This document shows positions 1-8,826 of a DNA stretch of 64,000 bases, piece by piece. The notes under the pieces were generated by a model. The model was not told where the DNA came from, did not search any database, and worked only from the letters and a program-made list of their open reading frames with translations. The stretch covers positions 207,756 through 271,755 of the forward strand of contig PAQY01000012.1 in the NCBI GenBank assembly GCA_002709955.1, read 5' to 3'. The stretch comes from Rhodospirillaceae bacterium (GTDB taxonomy: Bacteria > Pseudomonadota > Alphaproteobacteria > UBA8366 > Aestuariispiraceae). The stretch's first letter is position 1. Every line of letters starts with the position of its first letter. A program made the position numbers and the translations under genes.

Positions 1-375
1 CTGGTTGCAAAGGTTCGCCCCGACCTGCTGACCCGTTTTAAGCCAGCTTTCTTGGGACGGATGGTGATTGTTCCCTATCTGCCGCTGGGCCAGGAAGAAA
101 TAGCAAATATCGTGCAGTTGAAACTGGACCGCATCGGCAAGCGGTTTATGGAAAACAACGGGGCCACTCTGGTTCTGGACCCCGCCATTGCGCCAACCAT
201 CGCCGCGCGCTCCGCAGAGGTAGAAAGCGGCGCGCGGGCCATCGATAATGTGGTGACGCAAAACCTGCTGCCAACACTGGCCGAGGCTGTTCTGGCACAA
301 ATGGCGGAGGGTAAGAGCTTTCAACAGGCCCATGTCTCCCTGGAGGGAACGGGTTTTTCCGTGCGGTTTGAATGA
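1..375 (+). CDS. tssH: T6SS AAA+ ATPase ClpV/TssH, C-terminal fragment
   Basis: The reading frame is open from base 1 and ends with TGA at 373-375, so only about the last 124 residues are present. They match the end of the second AAA+ module and the C-terminal D2-small domain of ClpB/ClpV proteins: a stretch equivalent to 'RPALLTRFxPAFLGRM' is followed by the 'GARAIDNVVTQNLLP' segment typical of ClpV. In known T6SSs this ATPase disassembles the contracted TssB/TssC sheath in the cytoplasm. vgrG follows 168 bases later on the same strand, which supports the T6SS form over housekeeping ClpB. The Walker motifs lie outside the window. Confidence 0.9.
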   Translation: MVAKVRPDLLTRFKPAFLGRMVIVPYLPLGQEEIANIVQLKLDRIGKRFMENNGATLVLDPAIAPTIAARSAEVESGARAIDNVVTQNLLPTLAEAVLAQMAEGKSFQQAHVSLEGTGFSVRFE

Positions 376-430
376 TCGGGGGGGGGCTATGATGTCTAGT
401 TTCGTGGACTCTCTTCGTCAGACCAGGGCT

Positions 431-515
431 GTCACCCCGGACTTGATCCGGGGTCCAGGGCGTTCATCGCTGTTATCCCGTGCAGCCCTGGATTCCCGCC
501 TTCGCGGGAAAGACG
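431..515. repeat. Dispersed palindromic repeat of alphaproteobacterial type
   Basis: Between clpV and vgrG lies a composite repeat. Bases 431-462 carry CACCCCGGA..TCCGGGGTC, and 493-510 form the hairpin TTCCCGC-CTTC-GCGGGAA. The first half recurs in opposite orientation near 37140-37176. Elements of this form are common intergenic repeats in alphaproteobacterial genomes. It may act as a transcriptional or RNA-stability boundary between the two genes; that role is inferred. Confidence 0.75.
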
Positions 516-542
516 TTATCGTCTGTTTGGGGGAGTGGGACC

Positions 543-2702
543 ATGGCTGATCCCGTCGGGTTCTCTCAGGAAAATCAGTATCTTGCCGTGACGACGCCGC
601 TGGGGGAGGATGTTCTGATCCTGCAGGCGGTGCGTGGGACGGAGGGGTTGTCGTCGCTGTTTCGTTTTGAACTGGAAATGGTGTCGGAAGACCCTGAGAT
701 CGATTTTACCGCGATTGTCGGGAAAACCGTCACAGCGGTGATCTATTCCGCCGATGGTCAGACCAGCCGGTATATTGATGGCTTGGTGACGGATTTTTCT
801 CAGCATGATTCCAATACGCGGTTGTGGACCTATCGCGCGATTATACGGCCGAAATTCTGGCTGGGAACGCGCAAGACGGATTGTCGCATTTTTCAGGATA
901 TGTCTGTTACCGATATTATTGAGCAGGTATTGGGGGAAATCGGCGTTACGGATTATGCGCTGGAAACAACATCCGCCTATCAGGCCCGAACCTATTGTGT
1001 TCAGTATAACGAGACGGTGTTCGATTTCCTGAACCGGTTGATGGAGGATGAAGGCATCTTCTATTTTCATCGCCATGAGGACGGGAAGCATACGCTGGTC
1101 CTGGCCGATGATGCGGATGCCCATGCGGCATGCCCCGGTATGGATCGCGCAACCTATCGTCCGACCGGACAGGCCGGGCGCGAGGATGAGGATGCGGTGC
1201 ATCAATTGTCCTATTCAGAACGGGTGGTCAGCGACCATTACGCCACCGATGACTATAATTTTCAGACCCCTTCCACGGAACTGATGGCCAGCGCCGATGG
1301 GGATGGCAGCGGTTCTGATATGGAAGTGTATGAATATCCAGGCGGTTATATGGCGAAAAGCAACGGCGACAGCCGCGCCAGCCTGCGGATTCAGGAATTC
1401 GAAGCCCTGTCTAAATCGCTGGAGGGGCGGTCTTCCATGAAGTCCTTTATTGCGGGCTATGCCTTCTCCCTGATCTGGCATGGACGCGATTCCCTGAATG
1501 CGGATTATGTGCTGGGAGAGGTTTCCATTCGCGCGGATAAGGACCGGTATGAGAATGGCTTTACCGCCTTTCCCAAATCATTGGCCTATCGCCCGCCGCG
1601 AAAGACGCGCCAACCCCGTATTCATGGAACGCAGACAGCGCTGGTGACGGGCAAGGCGGGCGAAGAAATATGGACCGATGAATTCGGCCGCGTGAAGGTA
1701 CAGTTTCACTGGGACCGGGAAGGCAAGAAGGACGAGAACACGTCCTGTTGGGTCCGGGTTGCCCAGGGCTGGGCGGGCAAAAGCTGGGGCACCTGGTTTT
1801 TGCCGCGCATTGGGATGGAAGTTGTCGTGACCTTCCTGGAAGGTGACCCGGATCGCCCCCTGATCACAGGCTGTGTTTACAATGGTGAACAGGTGCAACC
1901 CTATGCCCTGCCCGACGATCAGACCAAGGCAACGATGAAATCCAACTCTTCCAAGGGGGGGGATGGGTATAACGAATTCCGGTTCGAGGACCTGGCCGGC
2001 AAGGAAGAGATATTCCTGCATGCCCAGAAGGACTGGAATTCTGTTGTGGAAAATGCGCGCACGACGACTGTGAAAGATGATGACGATACGGTCACCATTG
2101 AAAAGGGTAATCGCATCTTTGAAGTTCAGACCGGGGACGAGACCCATTCGGTGAAGGGGGATCGCAAGCTGACGGTGAATGGGTCCCAGACCCATAAGAC
2201 AGATAATGGCTTCACCCATACGGTGACCAAGAATTACAAGCTGACGATCTCTGGTGATCTGATCATAGATGTTGGCGGCGATATAAAGATCACCGCAGGC
2301 AAGAATATCAACAGCGAGGCGGGCCAAAGCATCACCAATGATGCCGGGATGAACCATGAGACAACGGCAGGTCAGAATATCAAGAATACGGCGGGTACGA
2401 ATATCGACAATGAAGCCAAGATGAACCTGACCAATAAGGGCGGCATGAATGTTACCGATGATGCGGGAACCAAGCTGACCTTGAAGTCGGGCATGACCAC
2501 GGAATCCACAGCGGGCATGTCCCTGAAGGAAGAGGGTGGGGTTTCAATGGAGATGAAAGGCGGCATGAGCCTGACGGAAGAGGGTGGCCTGACGCTGGAG
2601 TCCAAGGGTGGGCTGTCTGGCACCTATGAAGGGGGCATGACGGGCACGTTCAAAGGGGGCGTTATGGCAATCCTGCAAGGCGCCATTGCCAAGATCAATT
2701 AA
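543..2702 (+). CDS. vgrG: T6SS spike protein VgrG/TssI
   Basis: This 719-residue protein has the VgrG layout. Residues about 15-380 are gp27-like, including the 'RxxVQYNETxxDFLxRLMEDEGIFYF' type motif. The gp5-like OB fold follows with 'TDEFGRVKVQFHWDREG' and 'WVRVAQGWAGKSWG'. A long C-terminal beta-helix needle has degenerate repeats of the form 'xxxGGMxLxxx', residues about 590-715. No toxin domain extends beyond the needle, so it is probably a structural spike that loads cargo through PAAR or adaptors. The ATG at 543 follows GGGGGAG at good spacing and gives the usual VgrG N-terminus; an upstream in-frame ATG at 480 lies inside a repeat and is rejected. The YwqK-type gene follows 12 bases later. 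Confidence 0.95.
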   Translation: MADPVGFSQENQYLAVTTPLGEDVLILQAVRGTEGLSSLFRFELEMVSEDPEIDFTAIVGKTVTAVIYSADGQTSRYIDGLVTDFSQHDSNTRLWTYRAIIRPKFWLGTRKTDCRIFQDMSVTDIIEQVLGEIGVTDYALETTSAYQARTYCVQYNETVFDFLNRLMEDEGIFYFHRHEDGKHTLVLADDADAHAACPGMDRATYRPTGQAGREDEDAVHQLSYSERVVSDHYATDDYNFQTPSTELMASADGDGSGSDMEVYEYPGGYMAKSNGDSRASLRIQEFEALSKSLEGRSSMKSFIAGYAFSLIWHGRDSLNADYVLGEVSIRADKDRYENGFTAFPKSLAYRPPRKTRQPRIHGTQTALVTGKAGEEIWTDEFGRVKVQFHWDREGKKDENTSCWVRVAQGWAGKSWGTWFLPRIGMEVVVTFLEGDPDRPLITGCVYNGEQVQPYALPDDQTKATMKSNSSKGGDGYNEFRFEDLAGKEEIFLHAQKDWNSVVENARTTTVKDDDDTVTIEKGNRIFEVQTGDETHSVKGDRKLTVNGSQTHKTDNGFTHTVTKNYKLTISGDLIIDVGGDIKITAGKNINSEAGQSITNDAGMNHETTAGQNIKNTAGTNIDNEAKMNLTNKGGMNVTDDAGTKLTLKSGMTTESTAGMSLKEEGGVSMEMKGGMSLTEEGGLTLESKGGLSGTYEGGMTGTFKGGVMAILQGAIAKIN

Positions 2703-2714
2703 GGGCTGCACCTG

Positions 2715-3602
2715 ATGACCGACGCCTCTGTTCCCCCTAAAACTGGTCCACAGCCCAAGGACGGGATTTATATTGATCGCGACAAGGCCGGGATTCCAAA
2801 GGCGGAATATACAATTGCCGACGGCAAAATTGATGGCGAGGCGCGCTTCTATCAGGACGGCGTTATAACCCAGCATGGTACTTTCAAAGCGGGTGTGCTG
2901 CATGGCGAAAACCGCTTTTACAAAGACGGTGAGCTGTCGCAATTATCGACCCATCACAATGGCAAGCTGCACGGCGAATATACTGAATATAATCAAGGAC
3001 AGGTCACGGCACGGCACCATTTTACCCATGGTGTTTTGAATGGGCCGACAGAATTCTACAAAAATGGACAGTTAAAACAGCGCACAATCTATGTGGATGG
3101 CTATGTCCATGGAGAAACGGTGTTTTTTGACGAGAACGGGGATGTTCAGCAAACCGTCCCATTTCACCGCGGACGAAAGCAAGGCTTGTCGACCTTCTAT
3201 GAGAAGGGCCGCCGCCTGATGGATGTTGAATTTCATAATGATTTACAGAATGGCTGGCTGACAACCTATTCGCCCACGAATAAGCCCATGGCGAAAATCC
3301 CCTATAAGGATGGCAAAAAACACGGCGAAGCCCGCTATTACGATATGGAAGGCAATGTCGTGCGGCGTGAGACTTTCCTAGCTGGAAAATTAAACGGTGT
3401 TGCTGTGGATATGATGCCAAATGGGACGATACTAAAGGAAAGTCCCTTTAAGGGTGATCTTTTGCATGGCTGGACCATTGAATACAACCACAAGGGTAAG
3501 GAAGTGGCGCGCCAACAGTTCCAGGAAGGCGAACCGATCACGGCAAAACTTGAAAAAACGCGATTCGGACATCGCGAAAAAGATGAATCATCCGAAGATT
3601 AG
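2715..3602 (+). CDS. YwqK/MORN-repeat family protein downstream of VgrG
   Basis: The 295-residue protein is built of about ten degenerate repeats of roughly 20-24 residues with the pattern 'xxxYxxGxLxGexxxYxxGxx', for example 'FKAGVLHGENRFYKDGEL'. This is the MORN/YwqK type. No signal peptide or membrane segment is seen. It begins 12 bases after the vgrG stop, so the two are very likely co-transcribed. Family members often lie next to polymorphic toxins or secretion genes and some are annotated as antitoxins, but the biochemical role is not settled. Here it could be an immunity protein, a VgrG adaptor or a repeat-type cargo; the sequence does not decide. Confidence 0.85.
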   Translation: MTDASVPPKTGPQPKDGIYIDRDKAGIPKAEYTIADGKIDGEARFYQDGVITQHGTFKAGVLHGENRFYKDGELSQLSTHHNGKLHGEYTEYNQGQVTARHHFTHGVLNGPTEFYKNGQLKQRTIYVDGYVHGETVFFDENGDVQQTVPFHRGRKQGLSTFYEKGRRLMDVEFHNDLQNGWLTTYSPTNKPMAKIPYKDGKKHGEARYYDMEGNVVRRETFLAGKLNGVAVDMMPNGTILKESPFKGDLLHGWTIEYNHKGKEVARQQFQEGEPITAKLEKTRFGHREKDESSED

Positions 3603-3681
3603 TTTATGCATTAAGTAAAATTTAACTAGTTAACCATATATGCTGTTAGCGCCTTGGTTGTCGCTTGGGGGCTAAAAGCCT

Positions 3682-4934
3682 ATGTGGGACCTATTTTCTA
3701 TCGATCGTTATCTGCCCCATTATATCTGTTTGGCAGAGAATCCGTCTTTGCTGGCGACAATGGCAGGGTCGGACGCCATCATTGCTTTTTCGTATTTTCC
3801 ATCCCATTGGGCATATTGTATTTTATAAAAGAGCGCCGGGATCTGGAATTTAAATGGATCGCAATCCTTTTCATCCTGTTTATTCTGTGGTGTGGCATTA
3901 CCCATGTCACGGACCTTATTACCTTATGGGTTCCGATCTATGAATTGCAGGCGACGGCGAAATTTATAACGGCTCTGGTTTCTGTTTTAACAGCCGTCAT
4001 GATCTGGGTCGTTATGCCAAAGGCTTTGGCCTTACCCTCACCAGAAACTCATCGGCGTGCCAACGAGTCCTTGCAGCGGGAAGTTGAGGAACGGCGGGAA
4101 GCAGAAAATATGCTTCGGCAGGCCCGGGATGATTTGGAACAGCGCGTCGCGGATCGCACGGCGGAATTGATCCAGTTAAATCATCAACTGACCGAAGAAA
4201 TCAAAATGCGCAAACGTGCGCAGCAAGAGCAGGCTGATTACGCAAAACGCTTGGAAATCAGCAACAAGGAACTGGATTCCTTTGCCAGCACAATTTCACA
4301 TGATCTGCGCAATCCGATCAATTATGTAAAGGGATACAGTGAGTTACTGCTGACCGACGCGGTCGAATCCAGCGAAAAGAGAGCCGCCTATATGACCATA
4401 ATAGTGGACGGCATTGATCGCATGGATCACATGATCCAAGACTTGTATGAATTTTCAAAATTGCACCAGAATATTGTGTGCTCTGATGTGATCTCATTGC
4501 AATCGCTCATTGTTGACTTGCGCAAGATTATGGCGGCCGAATTGCGCGATTTGGGGGCATCCCTGCATTATCAGGATACCGCAACCCAGATCATTGGGAA
4601 CCATACGCTGTTACTGTTGCTGTTGCAGAATATGATTGAAAATGCCCTGAAATACCGATCAGAAAAAGCACCGGAAATTTATATCACAGTGGAACAGTCG
4701 GGGCGGCAAACCACTGTGTCGATTGCTGACAATGGGCGGGGTATCCCTGAAAGTCAGTATTCCAGAGTCTTTGAAATCTTTTATCGTATTGACCCAAAAG
4801 TCGAAATCGAAGGCAGCGGCATTGGTCTGGCCACATGCCGACGCATTGTTGAACGGCATAATGGCACAATCTGGTGCGAGGCCAATCCGCACGGCGGAAC
4901 CATTTTCCGGTTCACACTGCCGACGGCGGTGTAA
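3682..4934 (+). pseudogene. Ethylene-receptor-like sensor histidine kinase with a one-base frameshift
   Basis: Read from ATG 3682, the N-terminus gives 'RYLPHYICLAENPSLL' and 'GSDAIIAFSYF'. The frame is then lost at the T run 3795-3798, where four T follow the A and five are needed. The next frame continues 'SIPLGILYFIKERRDLEF' and 'LWCGITHVTDLITLW', then runs to the stop at 4934. Joined, this is about 417 residues with three membrane segments matching the ethylene-binding domain of ETR1-type receptors. The conserved Asp (SDAI) and the Cys and His of CGxTH, which bind copper in plant receptors, are all present. A coiled coil, HisKA (phospho-His codon 4299-4301) and HATPase motifs (NALKYR, DNGRGIP, GSGIGLA) follow. 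It lies between vgrG/ywqK and PAAR. The lesion is either a real inactivation or a sequencing error. Confidence 0.85.
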
Positions 4935-5023
4935 GGTATACCCCTGACAGACGGCGACCAGGCCTTTCCGTGCAAGGCGAAGCGGTTTAATCTAAATAAG
5001 TTTTGATCAACGGGGTGCCGATC

Positions 5024-5317
5024 ATGGGAATGCCCGCTGCAGCCTTAAGTGCAATGCATGTATGCCCGATGGTGACACCGCCGGGCATTCCCCATGTCGG
5101 GGGACCTGTTGCTGCGCCATCCTGTCCAACGGTTCTGGTGGGCGGTTTGCCTGCAATCGGCCCCGGCTGCCTTGCTGTTTGCGTAGGGCCACCCGATACC
5201 GTCGCCATGGGGTCACCAACCGTCCTTGGTGGCGGAATTCCAATGTCACGGGTCGGCGATACCTGTGCCCATGGGGGGGCCATCGTCGTGCCGGTCCCAA
5301 CCGTTCTGCTGGGGTGA
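5024..5317 (+). CDS. PAAR-domain T6SS spike-tip protein
   Basis: The 97-residue product is Gly/Pro/Cys-rich and carries the PAAR signatures 'MHVCPMVTPP', 'IPHVGGPV', 'VLVGGLPA', 'CVGPPDTVAMGSPTVL' and 'DTCAHGGAIV'. PAAR proteins form a zinc-bound cone that caps the VgrG trimer. The His and Cys residues in 'MHVC', 'DTCAH' and 'CLAVC' are suitable metal ligands. The ATG at 5024 gives the standard 'MGMPAA' type N-terminus and is preceded by GGGGTG; a TTG at 5003 would add seven residues. There is no C-terminal toxin extension, so this is a bare tip protein. It stands 89 bases downstream of the kinase. Confidence 0.93.
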   Translation: MGMPAAALSAMHVCPMVTPPGIPHVGGPVAAPSCPTVLVGGLPAIGPGCLAVCVGPPDTVAMGSPTVLGGGIPMSRVGDTCAHGGAIVVPVPTVLLG

Positions 5318-5672
5318 TCTGTGTTGAATGGTATGCAGAGGTACCGGCCCTTTTGTAAGGGCAAGGGATAAAGTGCTGCATACCTTACTTTCATAAGTAT
5401 TAATAAATGAATCCTGTATTCATACCCCGTGTATCAGGTGACTCTATTTTGTTCTCTTTTTATGATTTCAGTGAATGGGATATGGTGTATTCATCCTTAA
5501 TCCAAACACTATATATTGATCTATAAATACTTGTTTTTTCTTGCATTTCCTTTCTTGATCCCTGAATCCACTGGATGTTACAATGCTTAATACGCAGGGG
5601 GTATTTTGTATGCCCTGCACGATCTTGTACAAAATGTTGTATTTATTGGGGTTTCAGCGTGAAGGGTCTTCC
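5318..5672. other. AT-rich 355-base intergenic segment before the SPOR gene
   Basis: No coding region is supported here. From about 5395 to 5580 the sequence is clearly more AT-rich than its surroundings. It contains two short inverted repeats with the same arms TGAAT/ATTCA, at 5408-5422 and 5472-5493. It probably holds a promoter for the downstream tss operon and separates vgrG-PAAR from tssJKLMA, but no confident -35/-10 pair was identified. Confidence 0.5.
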
Positions 5673-6812
5673 ATGACCGGCAGATATGGCGGCAGACAAA
5701 TAGGACGCACCGGCCCCCGTATTGGGTTGCCAGTGGATGCGGACGGGCGGGGACGTGCAAGCCCCGTGATGCGTCATGCTGGCTTACGCCCGGCAGCGGA
5801 ACCGCCCGCGCCTGCGCCGAGCATCGGGCCTCATCAACAGACCTGGACGATTGACCCAGCACATGGGCCAGACCATCGCCGGGCAGAGGCTTCTGTCTGG
5901 CGCAAGCCGAGCCATGAACGCCTGAGCATTTCAAAGCTGTTTGAACATATGGATCCCCAACCGCGCAGCTATCGGGAAGATGCATACGAAGATGCGCAAA
6001 AGATCACCCATACAGCGCCACGCCAATGGGTTATGTCCCCTGCGACGGTAAGTGCCCTTGTTGCTGGCAGCCTGGCGACGTTGTTCGTGATTTTTGTCGC
6101 GGGGTTCCTGTCTGCGGTGCTGATCTTTGGCGAACCAAATGCCGGGGGGGAACTGGCAATTTTGCCCAGCCAGTCGCAACAACCCAGCCAACCAGTGCCA
6201 TCCGTCGCACAAGAAACTTCGGTTGTGGGCCCGGAAGCAACCACCTCAGTGCAGGGAACACGGGCACCAATCCCGCCACAAACGACCCGTGTATCTGACG
6301 GGCTGGTGACATCGGCAACGGCCAATCTGAACCAGCAGGTTGCGCCCGCGCCGGAAATTGCGGCTGCGGAATCGGCTCGTGATACAGCCCTGCAACCCCC
6401 AGCACCGATTTTCACCGCGCCACAAACACCGTCGCAGCCTTCTGTCGATGAATTGGGGCCGAAGGCGACCATCGCGACGGACACAATCATCTATCCTGGG
6501 GCAAAGCCGTCCCAGCCCGCGCGGTCTGATGTGGCATCGGCGGCGACATCGACCCTTGGTGGCCCTGGGGGAAATTACTCCCTGCAATTCGGGGCGTTTC
6601 GCGATAAATCCAATGCTGCGGTTTTGGTTCGCGAATTGGCCCCCACGGCAAAGGCCGGGATCTTGGCGGAGCAGGGGGCAACCGGAGAGCCGCTTTTCTA
6701 TGTGCGGGCCGGGGCCTTTCAAACACGCGCTGAAGCACTGGAGGCTGTTAAGTCGCTGCGGGGGTCGGCTGGCATTGTCACCTTTGTTCACGCCAATCGT
6801 GGAACGGGCTGA
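5673..6812 (+). CDS. SPOR-domain inner-membrane protein of the T6SS locus
   Basis: The protein has 379 residues. A proline- and arginine-rich cytoplasmic N-terminus of about 120 residues precedes one membrane helix ('VSALVAGSLATLFVIFVAGFL'). A long Pro/Thr/Ala-rich periplasmic linker leads to a C-terminal SPOR domain ('YSLQFGAFRDKSNAAVLVREL', then 'FYVRAGAFQTRAEALEAV'). SPOR domains bind denuded septal peptidoglycan, so this protein may anchor the trans-envelope complex to the wall. ATG 5673 is chosen because GAAGGG lies six bases upstream; an in-frame ATG at 5583 lacks a clear ribosome site. It abuts the lipoprotein gene by five bases and so belongs to the tssJKLMA operon. Confidence 0.8.
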   Translation: MTGRYGGRQIGRTGPRIGLPVDADGRGRASPVMRHAGLRPAAEPPAPAPSIGPHQQTWTIDPAHGPDHRRAEASVWRKPSHERLSISKLFEHMDPQPRSYREDAYEDAQKITHTAPRQWVMSPATVSALVAGSLATLFVIFVAGFLSAVLIFGEPNAGGELAILPSQSQQPSQPVPSVAQETSVVGPEATTSVQGTRAPIPPQTTRVSDGLVTSATANLNQQVAPAPEIAAAESARDTALQPPAPIFTAPQTPSQPSVDELGPKATIATDTIIYPGAKPSQPARSDVASAATSTLGGPGGNYSLQFGAFRDKSNAAVLVRELAPTAKAGILAEQGATGEPLFYVRAGAFQTRAEALEAVKSLRGSAGIVTFVHANRGTG

Positions 6813-6817
6813 CGGTA

Positions 6818-7351
6818 ATGGGGGCGAATGTGGGGGTATTATTCGGGGCAGCGCAGGCGCGTGTTTTGGGCGCGCGCTCCCTGTTGTTGGCGCTGGCGCT
6901 GTTGCCCCTAACGGCTTGTGGGCTGGTCGGTGGCAGCAGCGGACCTGTATTTCAGATGGAAACCGTGCAATTGCGGGCATCTGTGGATGCCAATGCGACC
7001 TCTGCGACTGCCGTGGATATGGTCTTTGTGTATGACCCCAGTGTTATTGATGTTTTGCAGGCGGTGCCCGCATCGGACTGGTTCAATCGCAAGCGTCAGT
7101 TCCTGCTGGATTACCCAAAGGGCATCAGTGTGATGAGTTGGGAGATTGTGCCAAGCTCCGCTTTGCCGCCCTGGACGGTGCCTGATGATATGCTGTCAAA
7201 TGACGCCGGGGATGATGCGACCGCTGCCTTTGTATTCGCGGATTATCTGTCACCGGGTGCGCATCGAGCGCGGCTGGAAAGTGGCATTGGGATCCGGATT
7301 GACCTGGCCCGCGACGATTTTACGCTCAGTCCTTTTGATACGGATAATTAA
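6818..7351 (+). CDS. tssJ: T6SS-associated lipoprotein, TssJ-like
   Basis: The 177-residue product has a signal peptide with a hydrophobic core ('SLLLALALLPLTAC') ending in a lipobox whose Cys is at about residue 34. It is therefore an outer-membrane-directed lipoprotein. Position between the SPOR gene and tssK, and the beta-rich mature part starting 'VQLRASVDANATSATAVDMVFVYD', fit TssJ, which caps the TssM periplasmic domain. The sequence is divergent from enterobacterial SciN, so the TssJ name rests mainly on position, size and lipobox. Confidence 0.7.
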   Translation: MGANVGVLFGAAQARVLGARSLLLALALLPLTACGLVGGSSGPVFQMETVQLRASVDANATSATAVDMVFVYDPSVIDVLQAVPASDWFNRKRQFLLDYPKGISVMSWEIVPSSALPPWTVPDDMLSNDAGDDATAAFVFADYLSPGAHRARLESGIGIRIDLARDDFTLSPFDTDN

Positions 7352-7464
7352 CCCCGACTCCTGCACTGGGGCGGGGGTGATTCCTTGACCTTGATACAGG
7401 AATCTAGGACTGCTTAACTGTCTGACTTGGACGTCAGGCTAGGGGAGCCAGAAAGGACATCGAA

Positions 7465-8817
7465 ATGCCGCGATCCGCCCGAGAATTGCCGGATGCCATT
7501 CAATGGCATGAGGGCATGCTGTTGGCACCGCAGCATTTCCAGCAGTTGGGAGTGCGCGGTGAGGAATTGATTGCCTATCACACCGCGACCAGCAGCCCAT
7601 TCCACTGGGGTATTCGCCATCTGAAGGTTGATCCCGTGCAGTTGGTCAGCGGCATCTTCCGGGTGCTGGAATTGGAAGCCGTGCTGCCCGATGGCCTGAT
7701 TGTTACGCATGTTCAGGGCGATGATGTGCCCCTGGAACTGGACCTGTCTGAACAACAGGGCCAATTGATGGGCAAGCCGGTGCCGATTTATCTGGCCGTG
7801 CCGGTACGTCGTCTGGGCGGTCGTGCGACGCGGGGGGATTTGCCCCGGTATCAGGAAGTGCCCGGATTGCCGATTTCTGATGAACATACCGGCGAGGGGG
7901 AAATGACGATCCCGCGCCTTAAACCCCGCCTGTCGCTGCATCTGACAGACAGCCTGGCCCAGAAATATGTCGGATTTCCCATTGCGCGCCTGGTGCTGCG
8001 GGAAGAAGCCTTCACAATGACGAATTTTGTCCCGGCGCAATTGAGCATCACGCGGGTGTCGGCCATCGGGGAAATGTGCCAGGCGGTGGCAACGCGCCTG
8101 CGCGAAAAGGCGATGTTCCTGGCAGAACGGGCGCGCACCCCGCTGGGCCAGACTGACAAGCCAATGTTGCAGCAATCCCAGACCGCGATCCATGGACTGG
8201 TTGCCGGTCTGCCGATGTTTGAAGCGATCTTAAAGACCGATCGCTGTCATCCCTTTCCGTTGTATTTGAGCCTGTGTCAGATCGTCGGACACATGACCGC
8301 TGTGGGCGGGGCCCTGGTGCCGCCGATGCTGCCATCCTATGATCATAATGATCCAAAGGCCGCGTTTTCCGCCGCCTGTGATTTTGTCATCCAGATGCTG
8401 GACCGCGTCTCAGAAGCCTATACCGCCATCCCGTTTGAAGAAATCGATGGTGTGTTCAGCTTGAAGATTGATCCTGCATGGTGTGATGATGACCTGACGA
8501 TTGGTGTGCGGGCACGGGCAGAGATGACCGAAGCCGATGTGATCGCCTGGATGGATGTTGCGCTGGTCGGGTCTGACTCTGTGATCAAACCAATGCGGGA
8601 ACGCCGTGTCCTGGGTGCACCACGCCATCGTATTGATCGCGAACAGGCGCTGGATGTGGTTCCGACACGCGGCGTTGTCTTGTTTAAGATTGAGGTGAAT
8701 TTCGACGACATCGTGCCGGGTGAAAAACTGTCTATCCTGTCTGGTGACCGGGGTCGGCGGGAGCCCCCGCAGGAAATCGTCCTGTATATCCGCAACCCAT
8801 CCGGCGACGATAGGTAA
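7465..8817 (+). CDS. tssK: T6SS baseplate protein TssK
   Basis: The 450-residue protein opens with the TssK hallmark 'IQWHEGMLLAPQHFQQ', followed by the long shell domain and a C-terminal receptor-binding region ('FDDIVPGEKLSILSG'). Full family length is about 440-450 residues, so it is complete. In characterised systems TssK trimers connect the baseplate wedge (TssEFG) to the membrane complex through TssL and TssM. AGGA lies upstream of ATG 7465. It is the first of tssK-L-M-A, all tightly packed on the + strand. Confidence 0.97.
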   Translation: MPRSARELPDAIQWHEGMLLAPQHFQQLGVRGEELIAYHTATSSPFHWGIRHLKVDPVQLVSGIFRVLELEAVLPDGLIVTHVQGDDVPLELDLSEQQGQLMGKPVPIYLAVPVRRLGGRATRGDLPRYQEVPGLPISDEHTGEGEMTIPRLKPRLSLHLTDSLAQKYVGFPIARLVLREEAFTMTNFVPAQLSITRVSAIGEMCQAVATRLREKAMFLAERARTPLGQTDKPMLQQSQTAIHGLVAGLPMFEAILKTDRCHPFPLYLSLCQIVGHMTAVGGALVPPMLPSYDHNDPKAAFSAACDFVIQMLDRVSEAYTAIPFEEIDGVFSLKIDPAWCDDDLTIGVRARAEMTEADVIAWMDVALVGSDSVIKPMRERRVLGAPRHRIDREQALDVVPTRGVVLFKIEVNFDDIVPGEKLSILSGDRGRREPPQEIVLYIRNPSGDDR

Positions 8818-8826
8818 GGCCAGGCG

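Noticed and set aside
1578-2357. Minus-strand frame opposite vgrG
   Set aside because: vgrG motifs on the plus strand are strong and the antisense frame has no domain or start signal.
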